A DNA stretch of 64,000 nt from Achromobacter agilis (GCF_900496965.1 NZ_UFQB01000015.1:62001-126000); one strand, 5' to 3'; positions 20,802 through 29,827 are shown, counted from the first letter of the stretch. The notes: generated by a model from the letters alone, not told the origin. Program-made: numbers and translations.

Positions 20802-21857
20802 TCAGCGCACGCAGACATAGCCGGTGGTCCAGCCTTCCGTTTCGGTCCATTTTCCACCCGCTGAAACGACCACCGAGTGGAACCCTACCGGGCACGAGCA
20901 GGAGCCCGTGCGTGGATTGGCCGTGGACACACCCGTGTAATGGTAGCAACCCAGGGGGTAATTCACGCTGTACGCCCCGCCGAAGCCCCCGCTGGCCTGC
21001 GCCCAGACATGGGATTGGCAGGTCAGCAGCTCTCCCTGGGCCGAGTTGGCTACCGTTCCGTTGGCAAGGCCGCAGTACTGCCCCGCCGCGGCCTGCGCGC
21101 CGACGGAAAGGTATGCGCCGACCGACGCCGAGGACGCGACGCTCAGCGTTCCCTGGAGTTGGGGGTCGCGCGTGTCGCGGATCTGCACGAAGCGGTCCAG
21201 GTCCGGGCCGCCGGGCCCTGTTCCGTCGCCCGCCCCTTCCCCCGCCCACAGCGCCAGGGTACCGGGCGCATGGGCCGGCCCGCCCACCATCAATGGATTC
21301 GCGAAGTCGAATGCCGCCCCCCGCAGCCGCCCCGGCGAACCGGGCCACACCGCACCGCCATAGCCGCCCGCGGCCTCGATGATGGCGGCCATGCCGACCA
21401 GGTCCGGCGCTTGCGTCCCTGTTTTCAGCACAGGCTGGGCGCTGTAGACCAGCCCGTCCAGCCGGCACGGCGCGCCGGGGCAGGCCGGCGCCCTGGCGAT
21501 CCGCAGCTGCGCCCCAAAACCCATGGTGGACCGGTCGGGAAAGCCGGCGGGCAGGAACCCCGCGCCGCGCAATTCGCCCAAGGTCGGCGCCAGAGGATCC
21601 GCGAACAGCGGCGTTCCCTGGGTGTTGCGCGGCGTCTCTCCCTTGGCCAGCGCCGCGAAATGGCTGGACAGCATCTGGGCCACGGCCATCCGGATCTGGG
21701 TGAGCCACACCCCCGTCGAACGCGCCGCCGCGTCCTCGATCCTCTGCGCCAACTGGTTGGAGGCCCAGATGGCGGCCATGACGGTCAGGGCCAGAGCCAC
21801 CACCAGGCCCAGCACCGAGAATCCGCGCTGGCGGCGCGGACGCGCGCCCCGGCTCAT
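20802..21857 (-). CDS. PilV-like minor prepilin (type IVb pilus)
   Basis: A 351-residue protein with a short basic prepilin leader (MSRGARPRRQRG) and a hydrophobic N-terminal helix (FSVLGLVVALALTVMAAIWA). This is the layout of shufflon-type PilV adhesins of R64-like thin pili. Position 5 after the predicted cleavage site is Gly, not the usual Glu. The body is Gly/Ala-rich, and the last 60 residues hold several cysteines (CYHYTG, then GSCSCPVGFHSVVV and GYVCVR), suggesting a compact disulfide-stabilised tip domain. The ATG at 21857 overlaps the PilS stop by 4 bp. No recombinase gene or recombination repeats lie downstream, so the C-terminus appears fixed. Confidence 0.82.
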   Translation of the reverse strand: MSRGARPRRQRGFSVLGLVVALALTVMAAIWASNQLAQRIEDAAARSTGVWLTQIRMAVAQMLSSHFAALAKGETPRNTQGTPLFADPLAPTLGELRGAGFLPAGFPDRSTMGFGAQLRIARAPACPGAPCRLDGLVYSAQPVLKTGTQAPDLVGMAAIIEAAGGYGGAVWPGSPGRLRGAAFDFANPLMVGGPAHAPGTLALWAGEGAGDGTGPGGPDLDRFVQIRDTRDPQLQGTLSVASSASVGAYLSVGAQAAAGQYCGLANGTVANSAQGELLTCQSHVWAQASGGFGGAYSVNYPLGCYHYTGVSTANPRTGSCSCPVGFHSVVVSAGGKWTETEGWTTGYVCVR

Positions 21858-22471
21858 TTGGCGGTGAACACAAAAGTATTGACGTCGCCCTTGCTGCACT
21901 GCGCCTGGGCCTGGGCGGCCCGGTACGGCACCTCGGGCGTGGCCAGCGAGTTTTTCACGACCCGGCCCCCGCCCGCCGCCCCGATGGAGATGGTTTCGGA
22001 CATCCGCTGCAGCACCGAGGCCAGCGCCGGGCACGCCGCATGGCTGACGTTGGTCAGCGTGATGGAAAACGCGGAACCCAGCCCTGCGCTGCCGACCGCG
22101 GCGGCCGCCACCTCGATGACGCCATTGCTGCCCACGCCGGTGCCGCCCAAGCCATGCACGACGCGCGCCCCCGCTCCCGAGCCCTGCACGGACAGGACGC
22201 TGGAATCCCGCAGGGCGTTGGCCATGGCGCCGGTGTCCAGGCCTGCATAAGGCGTGACGCCGCCACCCAGCCCGTTGATCTTCATACTGGCGATGAAGCG
22301 CTGCAATTCCTCGCCCACTTTGGGCACCTTGTTTTCAATGACGTAGGCGCCGATGGCCGGAATGCCGACGATCGCGATCAGCAGGACGATGGCGGTGACG
22401 ATAGAAACTTCCATCAGTGAAAAACCCCGTTGCCGGATGACGTTGGACGGGAATGCATGGCAAAGTCGCAT
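21854..22471 (-). CDS. Type IVb major prepilin, PilS-like
   Basis: A 205-residue prepilin, probably the shaft subunit. The class III leader is 16 residues ending RQRG, and cleavage would give a mature N-terminus FSLMEVSIVTAIVLLIAIVG with Glu at position 5 and a long hydrophobic helix. The globular domain has conserved-looking cysteines (AACPALASVLQ and AQAQCSKGD) that can form the C-terminal D-loop disulfide. It follows the PilR-like gene by 58 bp and overlaps the PilV-like gene by 4 bp. Leader length and pilin size fit type IVb rather than IVa. Confidence 0.85.
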   Translation of the reverse strand: MRLCHAFPSNVIRQRGFSLMEVSIVTAIVLLIAIVGIPAIGAYVIENKVPKVGEELQRFIASMKINGLGGGVTPYAGLDTGAMANALRDSSVLSVQGSGAGARVVHGLGGTGVGSNGVIEVAAAAVGSAGLGSAFSITLTNVSHAACPALASVLQRMSETISIGAAGGGRVVKNSLATPEVPYRAAQAQAQCSKGDVNTFVFTAK

Positions 22472-22529
22472 GGTTATCTCCTAGGTGAAATGAAGCGCCG
22501 GCTGCGGGCAAGCAGCCGGCCCCAGCCGC

Positions 22530-23666
22530 TTACCGGCTGGCATAGAAATTGGTGAGCCCCTGGCGCAATTCGTCGATCACGCCGTAGTGCCAGAGCGTGA
22601 TCCCCAGAACGGCCGACACGGACGCGATCAGCAGCGACCAGCGCAACACCGAAGCCTGCCGCCTCACACGCGCAAGAAGACGCCCCTCCACGCGCTGGCG
22701 CGCGCGGGCCAGCCCCGCCTCCATGCCCAAAGCGTCGATCATGTCGGCGAGGTACCACCAGGTATCCGCCTCCAGCAGGCCCGTGCCGAATATCTCCGGG
22801 CCAGCGAGGCCGGCGTCGATGCGCCCCAGCATGTCCTGCAGGTGCGCGAACAGCCACGGCGGCGCTTCGCGCGCCTGCACGGCCAGGGCTCGCCGCAGGC
22901 GGGTGTCGGCCGATCCGTGCTGCCTGACCAGCACGGCCAGCAGGGAAAGAAAGCGGATGGCTTGGAAATCGCGATACAGCCGCCAGAGCAGCCAGCGGTC
23001 GAGCCGTGCCCTGACCGGACCGGTGAAGTACGGAAGCGACCACAGGCTCAGCGCGGCCAGGCCGAAGACGAGCACCAGCCACAGGGGCAGCCATGCCTTC
23101 AGGCCCCGGGCAAGCGAGAACAACGCGCGGGTCAGGCGAGCGTAGTCTTCCACCGCCACAGCCATGAACACCTGCTGCAGCCGCGGCACGGTGAAGAAAG
23201 GAATGGCGCACAGCACTGCGAAGGCGACGGCCGCAGCCGCCACGCCCGCCGCGGCCGCGGACACGAGGGCCAGCCACGCGTCTTCGGCCAGCCGCACGGC
23301 GCGCGCCAGATCCCGCAGCGCCGCGGGCAGGTCCCCGCCCTCTTCCTGCACACAGCTGAGCATCAGGCATTCGCTGGCTGGCAGCGTATCGGACCATGCC
23401 GCGCCCAGGTCTCCGCCAGCTTCCTGGTACGCGGCCGCCCATCGCTGCGACAGGCGTCCGCGCACCGTATCCTGGCCATACCGGCGTGCATCGTCTTCGA
23501 AGATGTCGCGCAGGCTCTTGCGCCCTTGCATTCCCTCGATCAGGTCCGCGAGGTATTCGTAGTAGTCCGCGCGATGGGAGCGGAAGCGGGCGGCATCCAG
23601 GCGTAGCAGCGGCGCGCGGCCGGCACGCCAGCGCCAGGCGAACGCGTGCGCGAGAGGCTCAGCCAT
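22530..23666 (-). CDS. Type IVb pilus inner-membrane platform protein, PilR/GspF-like
   Basis: Polytopic platform protein on which the pilus is assembled. The 378-residue protein has a cytoplasmic GspF domain, a double hydrophobic stretch at about residues 152-180 (LALVSAAAAGVAAAAVAFAVLCAIPFF), another near 212-235 and a C-terminal one (WSLLIASVSAVLGITLWHYG), the GspF/PilR pattern. The ATG at 23666 is chosen because upstream in-frame residues overlap the ATPase gene in another frame; the start overlaps the PilQ stop by 8 bp. Confidence 0.88.
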   Translation of the reverse strand: MAEPLAHAFAWRWRAGRAPLLRLDAARFRSHRADYYEYLADLIEGMQGRKSLRDIFEDDARRYGQDTVRGRLSQRWAAAYQEAGGDLGAAWSDTLPASECLMLSCVQEEGGDLPAALRDLARAVRLAEDAWLALVSAAAAGVAAAAVAFAVLCAIPFFTVPRLQQVFMAVAVEDYARLTRALFSLARGLKAWLPLWLVLVFGLAALSLWSLPYFTGPVRARLDRWLLWRLYRDFQAIRFLSLLAVLVRQHGSADTRLRRALAVQAREAPPWLFAHLQDMLGRIDAGLAGPEIFGTGLLEADTWWYLADMIDALGMEAGLARARQRVEGRLLARVRRQASVLRWSLLIASVSAVLGITLWHYGVIDELRQGLTNFYASR

Positions 23667-25374
23667 GAGCCCTCCTGCGCGATGCCGCGTCCGCCGGAAG
23701 GTCGAAGCGGCGCAACAGGGAGCGCGGATCGATGTCGCCGAGGCTGACCCGGTACAGGGCGCTGTCCAGCGCCTGCGCGCCGCGCGTGGATTCATCGCGC
23801 CACGCCGCCGGGCCAGCCGCCTGGGCCTGCCGTTTCAGGCCCAGGTTGTCGCGTGTGCGCACGCATTCGAGAAAACCGTCGATGCGTTCAGGCTCGACCA
23901 TCTCGGCCGCGACGCAGCGGCCCGCCGTTCCGTTCAGCTCCGGCAAGTGAAGGCGCCTGCAATCGGCGCAACCCGCCGGATTCCGGATCCGCAGCGCGCT
24001 GGCGTCCAACTGGAATCTGGCGGCCATCGTATGGATCCACTTGCGCCAATCGATGTCCACCACCACCTTGGGCAATCCGGCGGACGCCGCCCACAGGCTG
24101 TCCGCCGGCAACGCGCAGCGGGCGCACAGGCGCGGCAGCAAGGTTTGGTAGACGAGGAGCTTGAGGATGCCGGGCGAGGCCAGGAAATCCCGCGACACGC
24201 CGATCGCGTCCGAGGCCAGCCGCTCGGGGATCATCACGGCGCAGGCCGCATGCGTCGTGGTGTACAGGCTGACGCCGGAACTGGCCAGGTCCATGAACGC
24301 GCGGCCGGTGTCGGCATCGCGGATTTCCCCGATGAGCAGATCGTTCATCGCGGACCGCTTGATGGTCTTGAGTTTGGCGTCGAACGCGGACCAGGCGGAT
24401 TCCGCCAAGGTGCTTCCCAAGGTGTTCTGCAAGGCGTTGCCGATGAGGTATTCGACCGGATCTTCGAGCGTAATGACCTTGCGGGTGGAGGCGATTCCGC
24501 GCATCAGCGCCGCGATGGTCGTGGATTTACCCGAGCCCACCACGCCCGCCAGCACGATGGCCCCGCCCTCGCGTTCGCGGGCGCGTACCAGGGTCTCAAC
24601 CTGCGCCGGCAGATAACCCAGCGCGAGCAGGTCGCCGTCGGCAGTTGCATCCAGCCGCAGGATACGCAGGCAGACCGATGGGCCCGTGTCGGCGGCCAGC
24701 GAAGCCCAGCGCAACACGATGGGAATGCCGTCGATGTCCAGCCCGATGCGCCCCTGCTGTTCCAGCGCCGGATCGAACACCGCGCCGTTGCCGCCCCTGA
24801 CGTCCATCCAGGCCACCGCCAGGACTTCCAGCAACGTTGCGTTGGACAGGCCAGCAAAGCGCTCGGTGCCGATGTATTCCCCACCGATGGTGTAGCGGAT
24901 CTCGCACGCTTCGCGCCGCCGGTCGACATTGATGTGCACATCGCTCGCCCCCTGGGCCACGCCCCAGCGCACGATGTCCAGGAAGAGCGCGGCAAGCGCC
25001 GAGGTACGCGCTTCCTGTTGAGCCCTGCCCCGGCTGGCCAGGCCTGGCGCCGCCAACTGGCCCCGGGCAACCATCAGCAGCAGCGGCGCGGGCACCTGAT
25101 AGCGCGGTACCTGCGCCATCCGGTACCCCTCCGCCTTGACCATGCGCTCGATTTCGTCGATCTGGTCTCCCAGCATGTAGTCCTTCACGGCGAAGACGGC
25201 GACCTCGCCGTTTTCCATCAGCACCGGACACAGCCTGCCCGCCAAGGCCGCCAGATCGAACTCGCGGCCGAGGGCGCGCACGAAGGCCGGCGCCATGCGG
25301 GCGATGTCTTCCGGCGTCCGCAGCTCAGGCGGATGCCATGCCGCGACGGCAGGCAGCAAGGTGGATGGATTCAT
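23659..25374 (-). CDS. Type IVb pilus assembly ATPase, PilQ/GspE-like
   Basis: Cytoplasmic extension ATPase. The 571-residue protein has Walker A GVVGSGKST (about residues 279-287), the Asp box ITLEDPVEYL, Walker B-like LLIGEIRDADTGR and the His box TTTHAACA. Two CxxC pairs (LCARCALP and AGCADCRRL) form the zinc-binding C-terminal subdomain of the PilQ/GspE branch. No second, PilT-type retraction ATPase is present. The start codon lies 4 bp past, and overlaps, the end of the PilP-like gene (ATGA-type coupling). Confidence 0.92.
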   Translation of the reverse strand: MNPSTLLPAVAAWHPPELRTPEDIARMAPAFVRALGREFDLAALAGRLCPVLMENGEVAVFAVKDYMLGDQIDEIERMVKAEGYRMAQVPRYQVPAPLLLMVARGQLAAPGLASRGRAQQEARTSALAALFLDIVRWGVAQGASDVHINVDRRREACEIRYTIGGEYIGTERFAGLSNATLLEVLAVAWMDVRGGNGAVFDPALEQQGRIGLDIDGIPIVLRWASLAADTGPSVCLRILRLDATADGDLLALGYLPAQVETLVRAREREGGAIVLAGVVGSGKSTTIAALMRGIASTRKVITLEDPVEYLIGNALQNTLGSTLAESAWSAFDAKLKTIKRSAMNDLLIGEIRDADTGRAFMDLASSGVSLYTTTHAACAVMIPERLASDAIGVSRDFLASPGILKLLVYQTLLPRLCARCALPADSLWAASAGLPKVVVDIDWRKWIHTMAARFQLDASALRIRNPAGCADCRRLHLPELNGTAGRCVAAEMVEPERIDGFLECVRTRDNLGLKRQAQAAGPAAWRDESTRGAQALDSALYRVSLGDIDPRSLLRRFDLPADAASRRRAHG

Positions 25375-25877
25375 GGATAGGCCCTGCCGAGATCAAGGCA
25401 GGCGGTGCGTTCGAGATCGTCGCGCCGCAGCCGTACGCAGGCGTCCTCGATGGCGAGCAACTGGTAGGCGCCCGTTACGGCGGAACCCGCCACAGGCGCG
25501 CCGCGGCCGGACTGGTAGCGCAGCACCGCGCCGTTGACGTCGAGGTCGACTCGCAGGCTGCGGGCGACGCCGAATATGGCCAGCACGCGGATGTCGTCGG
25601 ATGGGCGGGCGGAGGATGCCGCCAACCCCGGCGGAGATGCGGCCCCCGAACCCGCCGCGCAGATACCGGGAACGCGGCAATCCGCCAAGGCGGCAGCGGC
25701 ATCCGCGCGCAGCAGCGTGCGCACGGTTTCCGTTTCCGGCCAGGCTTGAGGATCTTCCGCGGCCGCCGGCGGAAGCTGGGCGCGAACGCATGGCGCCAGC
25801 GCGGCTGACAACGCAAGGCTGCAGGCGACCCGGGCCGCAACCGCGCGGCAGACGGCCTTCGCGCTATTCCTGTTCAT
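25371..25877 (-). CDS. Type IVb pilus protein, PilP-like
   Basis: A 168-residue periplasmic protein with a Sec signal peptide (about residues 1-33, ending VRAQ). A Pro/Ala linker and a C-terminal small beta domain follow (DDIRVLAIFGVARSLRVDLDVNG, then YQLLAIEDACVRL) that resembles PilP/GspC-type homology-region folds binding the secretin. Cysteines at about 67 and 73 and at 147 and 160 could form disulfides. The ATG at 25877 overlaps the end of the PilO-like gene by 14 bp. A longer open frame upstream is antisense-like noise inside the pilO region. Confidence 0.75.
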   Translation of the reverse strand: MNRNSAKAVCRAVAARVACSLALSAALAPCVRAQLPPAAAEDPQAWPETETVRTLLRADAAAALADCRVPGICAAGSGAASPPGLAASSARPSDDIRVLAIFGVARSLRVDLDVNGAVLRYQSGRGAPVAGSAVTGAYQLLAIEDACVRLRRDDLERTACLDLGRAYP

Positions 25878-27189
25878 AGAGTTCTCCCTGCAGTTCGGCG
25901 GTGAGCATGCTCGCGGCCAGGCTGGGCCGCGGCTGTGGCTGGATCTCCAGCGATAAACGTGACCACCGCGCCGTTGAAATGGCGTCCGGCAGCAGCGCGA
26001 ATGAACGCAATGGCCCTCGCAAAGTGATGGACCGGCGGCGGATGCCCGGCCGGCCCGGCGCAGCGGCGACGGCCCCTTCAGCCTCGGGCGGCGCAGGCAC
26101 TGGCACCGGCAAGGCCGCCGCCAGTGCGATGGCGGAAAATGCTGGCTGCAGCCGCTGCAAGGCCGCGACCAGTTCGGTATCGACCTGGATGCCCGTGGGC
26201 AGGGACAAATCCGCGAGCCAAGCCTGCCCCGAGGACATCCGCCAGGACAGCGTCGCGGCTTCCATCGGCTGAAAGGACAGATTCCAACCGGCGGGCTGCA
26301 GCGCATGCAGCATCTGGTTCGTGGCGTAGGGATGGGCCCTGACGTAGGCCGCGGAACACGTCCAGGCCTGCGGTTCGGCAAGACAATGCGCGCGGCTCAG
26401 CGCCCAACCCTGGACCTGTATGGGCAGCCTGCCCATGCCTGCCAATAGACGGCGCACCTCGGACGGGCCATGGGCTGCGGTGGTCTGCAACAAGGCAAGA
26501 TAGGGATCCTGCCTCGGCGTGCCTTCGTCGGGGCCGTCAGGCACAGCCGCTTCGCGCCCGGGCCATTGCGCCGCCAGGAGGCTCCAGAGCGAAGGCGCTG
26601 CGGCAGCGAGCCCCACGCAGGCCAGGAACAGCCTCAGGGCGAGCGGCAATTCAGCCCAGCGGCTCGGCAGCGTGTTCAGGCGAGAGGCGGGATCCACCGC
26701 CTGCAGCAGCGCCGCCCAGACGGCGTCGGCCTCAAGCAAGGGCAAGGCAGGCCGCTGGGCAAGCAAGAGCGCCTGCTCGCGCAAGGCCTCGTCCCGGGAC
26801 GCGAATACGCGATCGGTCTGCGACAGCACGGTGCCGCGCTGGGCCGCCACCAGCCAATGCCTGCCATCCGGCAGGCGGATCAGACTGTGCCCGCCGTCGG
26901 GGTGGAGCAAGGCATAGAGCTGCGCTGCGGCCTGGATGTGAGGCGCGCCGCGCCCGTACCCGCGCGTGGCGCGCAACCGGCCCAGCCGTGGTGGCCGCAG
27001 GCGACCATAGCCGGCCATCGTGGCGGGCGCTCCGCCCACGACATAATGGCTGGCGCGCAGGCGCCGACCGCGCGAACGGGCCAGCGCCGGCGCGTTGGAA
27101 CCGATGAGCGCGAACCAGCGCAGCCCGAACGCGAGCAGCCGCCCGGAGCCCGGACAATCGAGCAGCAGCGAGTGAGGAACGCGGTCCAT
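25864..27189 (-). CDS. Type IVb pilus protein, PilO-like
   Basis: A 441-residue bitopic protein fitting PilO of R64-like pili. The N-terminal cytoplasmic region (about 1-180) includes a small actin-like/GspL-like fold (LYALLHPDGGHSLIRLPDGRHWLVAAQRG). One transmembrane helix follows at about residues 181-207 (LALRLFLACVGLAAAAPSLW), then a periplasmic domain with paired cysteines (CLAEPQAWTC). It starts 2 bp after the secretin gene. Assignment rests on position and topology more than on sequence motifs. In this compact operon it may also cover the role of the absent PilM. Confidence 0.72.
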   Translation of the reverse strand: MDRVPHSLLLDCPGSGRLLAFGLRWFALIGSNAPALARSRGRRLRASHYVVGGAPATMAGYGRLRPPRLGRLRATRGYGRGAPHIQAAAQLYALLHPDGGHSLIRLPDGRHWLVAAQRGTVLSQTDRVFASRDEALREQALLLAQRPALPLLEADAVWAALLQAVDPASRLNTLPSRWAELPLALRLFLACVGLAAAAPSLWSLLAAQWPGREAAVPDGPDEGTPRQDPYLALLQTTAAHGPSEVRRLLAGMGRLPIQVQGWALSRAHCLAEPQAWTCSAAYVRAHPYATNQMLHALQPAGWNLSFQPMEAATLSWRMSSGQAWLADLSLPTGIQVDTELVAALQRLQPAFSAIALAAALPVPVPAPPEAEGAVAAAPGRPGIRRRSITLRGPLRSFALLPDAISTARWSRLSLEIQPQPRPSLAASMLTAELQGELYEQE

Positions 27190-27191
27190 GC

Positions 27192-28772
27192 CTAGTACCC
27201 CTCTTCGACCTGGGCCGTCACGAGCACTAGCGTCGTCGTGCGTTCCGAGGCGCCGCTGTCCTGACCGCCCGCGATCAGCGGCGCTCCGGGCGCGAGCCGT
27301 CGGCGTTCGTGCTGGTCCTGCTTGCGGTCGAAGCCGGAAACGATGACGGGCTGACCGGGGCGCAGTTCGATCTGCTGTACGGTGCCGTTGCCATCGATGG
27401 TGATCTGCTGGACCTGGACCTGATTGCCGCGTTCGCCGAAGGTAATGGTCTTCAAGGGTTGCGCAACCGCATTGTCGTAGGCGAGGGACAGCAGGATCTG
27501 GCCGTCTTCCTGGATGTCGGGCAGCAGCGTCAGGAACGAACCGACCGTTTCTTCCTTCTGGCTGATGGACACCGCGGGCAGCGTGCCATTGGCGCCACCT
27601 GCCGTGGAGCCGGGGACGGCGGTGCTCTGCACCCGGTCGATGTAGGAAAACGTAGTTCTTACGGCATGGGTGACGGGCCGGCGGTTCAACGTCAGGACGG
27701 GGACCTTGCTGTGCCGCACGACCGCCCCCATTGCGCTGAGCGCGGACACGATGGCTTGCGAGCCCTGGAACGGCCCCTCGCGCACCGCCGCGTCGAACAC
27801 GCCGTCGCCGCCGCCCGGCAGCGCCAGCCGGGCAGCCGCCCCGGCGGCGGCGTAGACGGCATTCCAGTCGATGCCGCCCGACACCGCCTCGTTGGCGATG
27901 ACGGTGATTTCCTCGAAGACCAGCCTGACCCGGCGCGTCAACGCCTTGTTCTCGCGCTCGAGGTAGCGGGCGACGCGTTCCAGCGCCTCGGGGGTGTCCG
28001 TGACGACGATGGAAGTGGCCCCCTCGACGGCATCGGCCACGACGCCGGAGCGGGTCAGGAACGGCACGATGTTGGCGCGCAGGATGGCCAGCGCATCGTG
28101 CTGGCCGGCAGACAGCGAGGTATTGGAGGCGCTTTCGAAGCCCTCGCCTTCCGGGCTGCCCGAACGGCCCAGCCGGATGTCGACCTTGCTGGCGAGCGAA
28201 AGCGCCCGAAGATCGAACACCCGGCTTTCGATGCGATAGAACTCCAGGGCATTGCGCTCGTAGCGCCAATGCACGGAATAGCGCGCCGCCAGCGCATCGA
28301 GCAGATCGGCCAGCGGCTGCCCGCCCGCACGGATCTCGATATTGGCCGGCGCGGGGACCGCCAGCGCACCGCTGACGGCAAGGCGCGGCAGGAACAAGTC
28401 CAGCGGCAGCAAGGCATCCGGTTGCACCCGCACGGCAATGCCCGTTGCGGCAGTGAGACGTTGCGCCACCGTGGACAGGTCGGCGTCGTCCGCCAACATC
28501 AGCGTGGTCCGCACGTTTTCGCGCAAAGCGGGAGGCAACAGCACCTCGCGCGCCAGGGGCTGGGGTTTGCCGGCCAGCCAGGGCGTGGCCACCTCTTGCG
28601 CGGCCATGCGTGCCGCGCGATCCGACAGGCTGTCGGCGAACGCCTGATGACGGGCGGTGACGCCGGCTTGCCGGTCGCTGGCGCCGCGGCGCAGGTCGGA
28701 GACCTGCTGCGATATCGAGCAGCCGCCCAACACCCCGGACGCTACGGCGCACAAAAGCAGTCTGCGTGTCAT
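27192..28772 (-). CDS. Type IVb pilus secretin lipoprotein, PilN-like
   Basis: Outer-membrane secretin channel through which the pilus emerges. The 526-residue protein has a lipoprotein signal (MTRRLLLCAVASGVLGGC, lipidated Cys 18), an N-terminal STN-like domain (about 130-200), an N1-type repeat and the C-terminal secretin domain (about 330-526). The secretin core shows VPVLTLNRRPVTHAV, TVGSFLTLLPDIQEDGQILLSL and RPGQPVIVSGF. The start overlaps the TcpQ-like gene by 4 bp. Being lipidated, it may need no separate pilotin. Confidence 0.9.
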   Translation of the reverse strand: MTRRLLLCAVASGVLGGCSISQQVSDLRRGASDRQAGVTARHQAFADSLSDRAARMAAQEVATPWLAGKPQPLAREVLLPPALRENVRTTLMLADDADLSTVAQRLTAATGIAVRVQPDALLPLDLFLPRLAVSGALAVPAPANIEIRAGGQPLADLLDALAARYSVHWRYERNALEFYRIESRVFDLRALSLASKVDIRLGRSGSPEGEGFESASNTSLSAGQHDALAILRANIVPFLTRSGVVADAVEGATSIVVTDTPEALERVARYLERENKALTRRVRLVFEEITVIANEAVSGGIDWNAVYAAAGAAARLALPGGGDGVFDAAVREGPFQGSQAIVSALSAMGAVVRHSKVPVLTLNRRPVTHAVRTTFSYIDRVQSTAVPGSTAGGANGTLPAVSISQKEETVGSFLTLLPDIQEDGQILLSLAYDNAVAQPLKTITFGERGNQVQVQQITIDGNGTVQQIELRPGQPVIVSGFDRKQDQHERRRLAPGAPLIAGGQDSGASERTTTLVLVTAQVEEGY

Positions 28773-29629
28773 GCGGTTCCTCCCGGCGCGGCCATGCGCG
28801 TGCAGGACTGGGCCAGCGGGACGACGCGCAGCACCTTGTTTCCATAGAAGCAAGGCTGCAGCGGCCGTTCGGCGAGCTCGGTGGCGCCGAGCAGGTCGCG
28901 CACGGCCGATTTGAAATCGCCGGGAAATTCCGCCGTGGCGGACAAGGGGATATCCACGTCCACCGCCCAATGCTGCGGCTGGAATGTCCACCCCGCCATG
29001 CCTGCCCAGCGCGCCAGGACGGCCCGCAGCGTGGCGTCCGGCGGAGCCGCGCGGTAAAGCGTGGCCGGCACGGCCGGGCTATCCGGCGCGATCGGCAATG
29101 GCGGCGCGGCGGCGCCAGGATCGGCGGCGGGCGCGCCTGCTTCTGCCGGCGCCGCGGCCAGGGCCAGCGGGCCGCCGGCCGCCAGGCCGCCCACGGCCGC
29201 CGGCGGTGGCCCGATACGTTGCGCGACGGCTTGCTGCGCGGACGGCGCCGGTTCGGCCCCGGCAACCGCGTGCAGACGCTGCGCCCGCGCCATCAGGCGC
29301 CCTCCCCGGAACGAAAGGCTGTTCCATCCGCCCGTCAGCACCACATAGGGATCGCGCCGGAAATACGGCAAGGCCCGTTCGCCGTCGCTGCCGACGCCGA
29401 AGATCGCAGGCAGCGCCTGGCCGGGCGCGAACTGCAGCCAGGTTTCCTTGCCGTCGTCGAACACCTGCATGGGCGCCACGGCCGGATCGCCGGACAGTTG
29501 CCAATCGAAACGAAAGCCTTGCGCTGCCGGCCGCGCGCCCTGCCAGGACGATCCGGCGGGGACCTTGTCGGACCATGTGCAAGCCCCCAGGCAGGACAGG
29601 CCTGCCGCCATGAAGAAGAGTCGAACCAT
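28769..29629 (-). CDS. TcpQ/PilL-like lipoprotein of the type IVb pilus
   Basis: A 286-residue lipoprotein (MVRLFFMAAGLSCLGAC, lipidated Cys 17). The N-terminal half (about 40-110) has a beta-rich segment (MQVFDDGKETWLQFAPG, then YVVLTGGWNSLSFRGGRL) reminiscent of the VirB9/TrbG N-terminal domain. After a Pro/Ala-rich linker, the C-terminal part (about 195-275) fits the TcpQ C-terminal domain: DATLRAVLARWAGMAGWTF, then PGDFKSAVRDLLGA. TcpQ stabilises the TcpC secretin in Vibrio cholerae, so this probably stabilises the PilN-like secretin. It is the first gene of the pilus operon; no convincing promoter was identified upstream. Confidence 0.8.
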   Translation of the reverse strand: MVRLFFMAAGLSCLGACTWSDKVPAGSSWQGARPAAQGFRFDWQLSGDPAVAPMQVFDDGKETWLQFAPGQALPAIFGVGSDGERALPYFRRDPYVVLTGGWNSLSFRGGRLMARAQRLHAVAGAEPAPSAQQAVAQRIGPPPAAVGGLAAGGPLALAAAPAEAGAPAADPGAAAPPLPIAPDSPAVPATLYRAAPPDATLRAVLARWAGMAGWTFQPQHWAVDVDIPLSATAEFPGDFKSAVRDLLGATELAERPLQPCFYGNKVLRVVPLAQSCTRMAAPGGTA

Positions 29630-29761
29630 GCCTCACCGCGAACAAAGGGCGCACCGGAAGCGATGCGCATGAACGCATGGTGGATGAGCGCCTCCTGCCT
29701 CGCCAGACTGGCATGTACGCATGGATGGTTTGGTCCCCTCCTCTCGTGCTACCGCCGGACG

Positions 29762-29792
29762 AAAAAAAACCCGGTCCGAGGACCGGGTTTTC
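29762..29792. terminator. Terminator of the dadA-like/ugpB-like operon
   Basis: AAAACCCGGTCC-TC-GGACCGGGTTTTTTTT on the minus strand: a 12-bp stem with a long T-run, about 36 bp after the UgpB-like stop. It separates this operon from the pilus operon downstream. Confidence 0.92.
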
Positions 29793-29827
29793 CCAGAAGC
29801 CGGCAGCGCCGGCCCGCATTGCTGCGA

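Noticed and set aside
20750-21900. A PilV shufflon
   Set aside because: No recombinase gene and no repeated 19-bp type inverted sites were found around the PilV 3' end.
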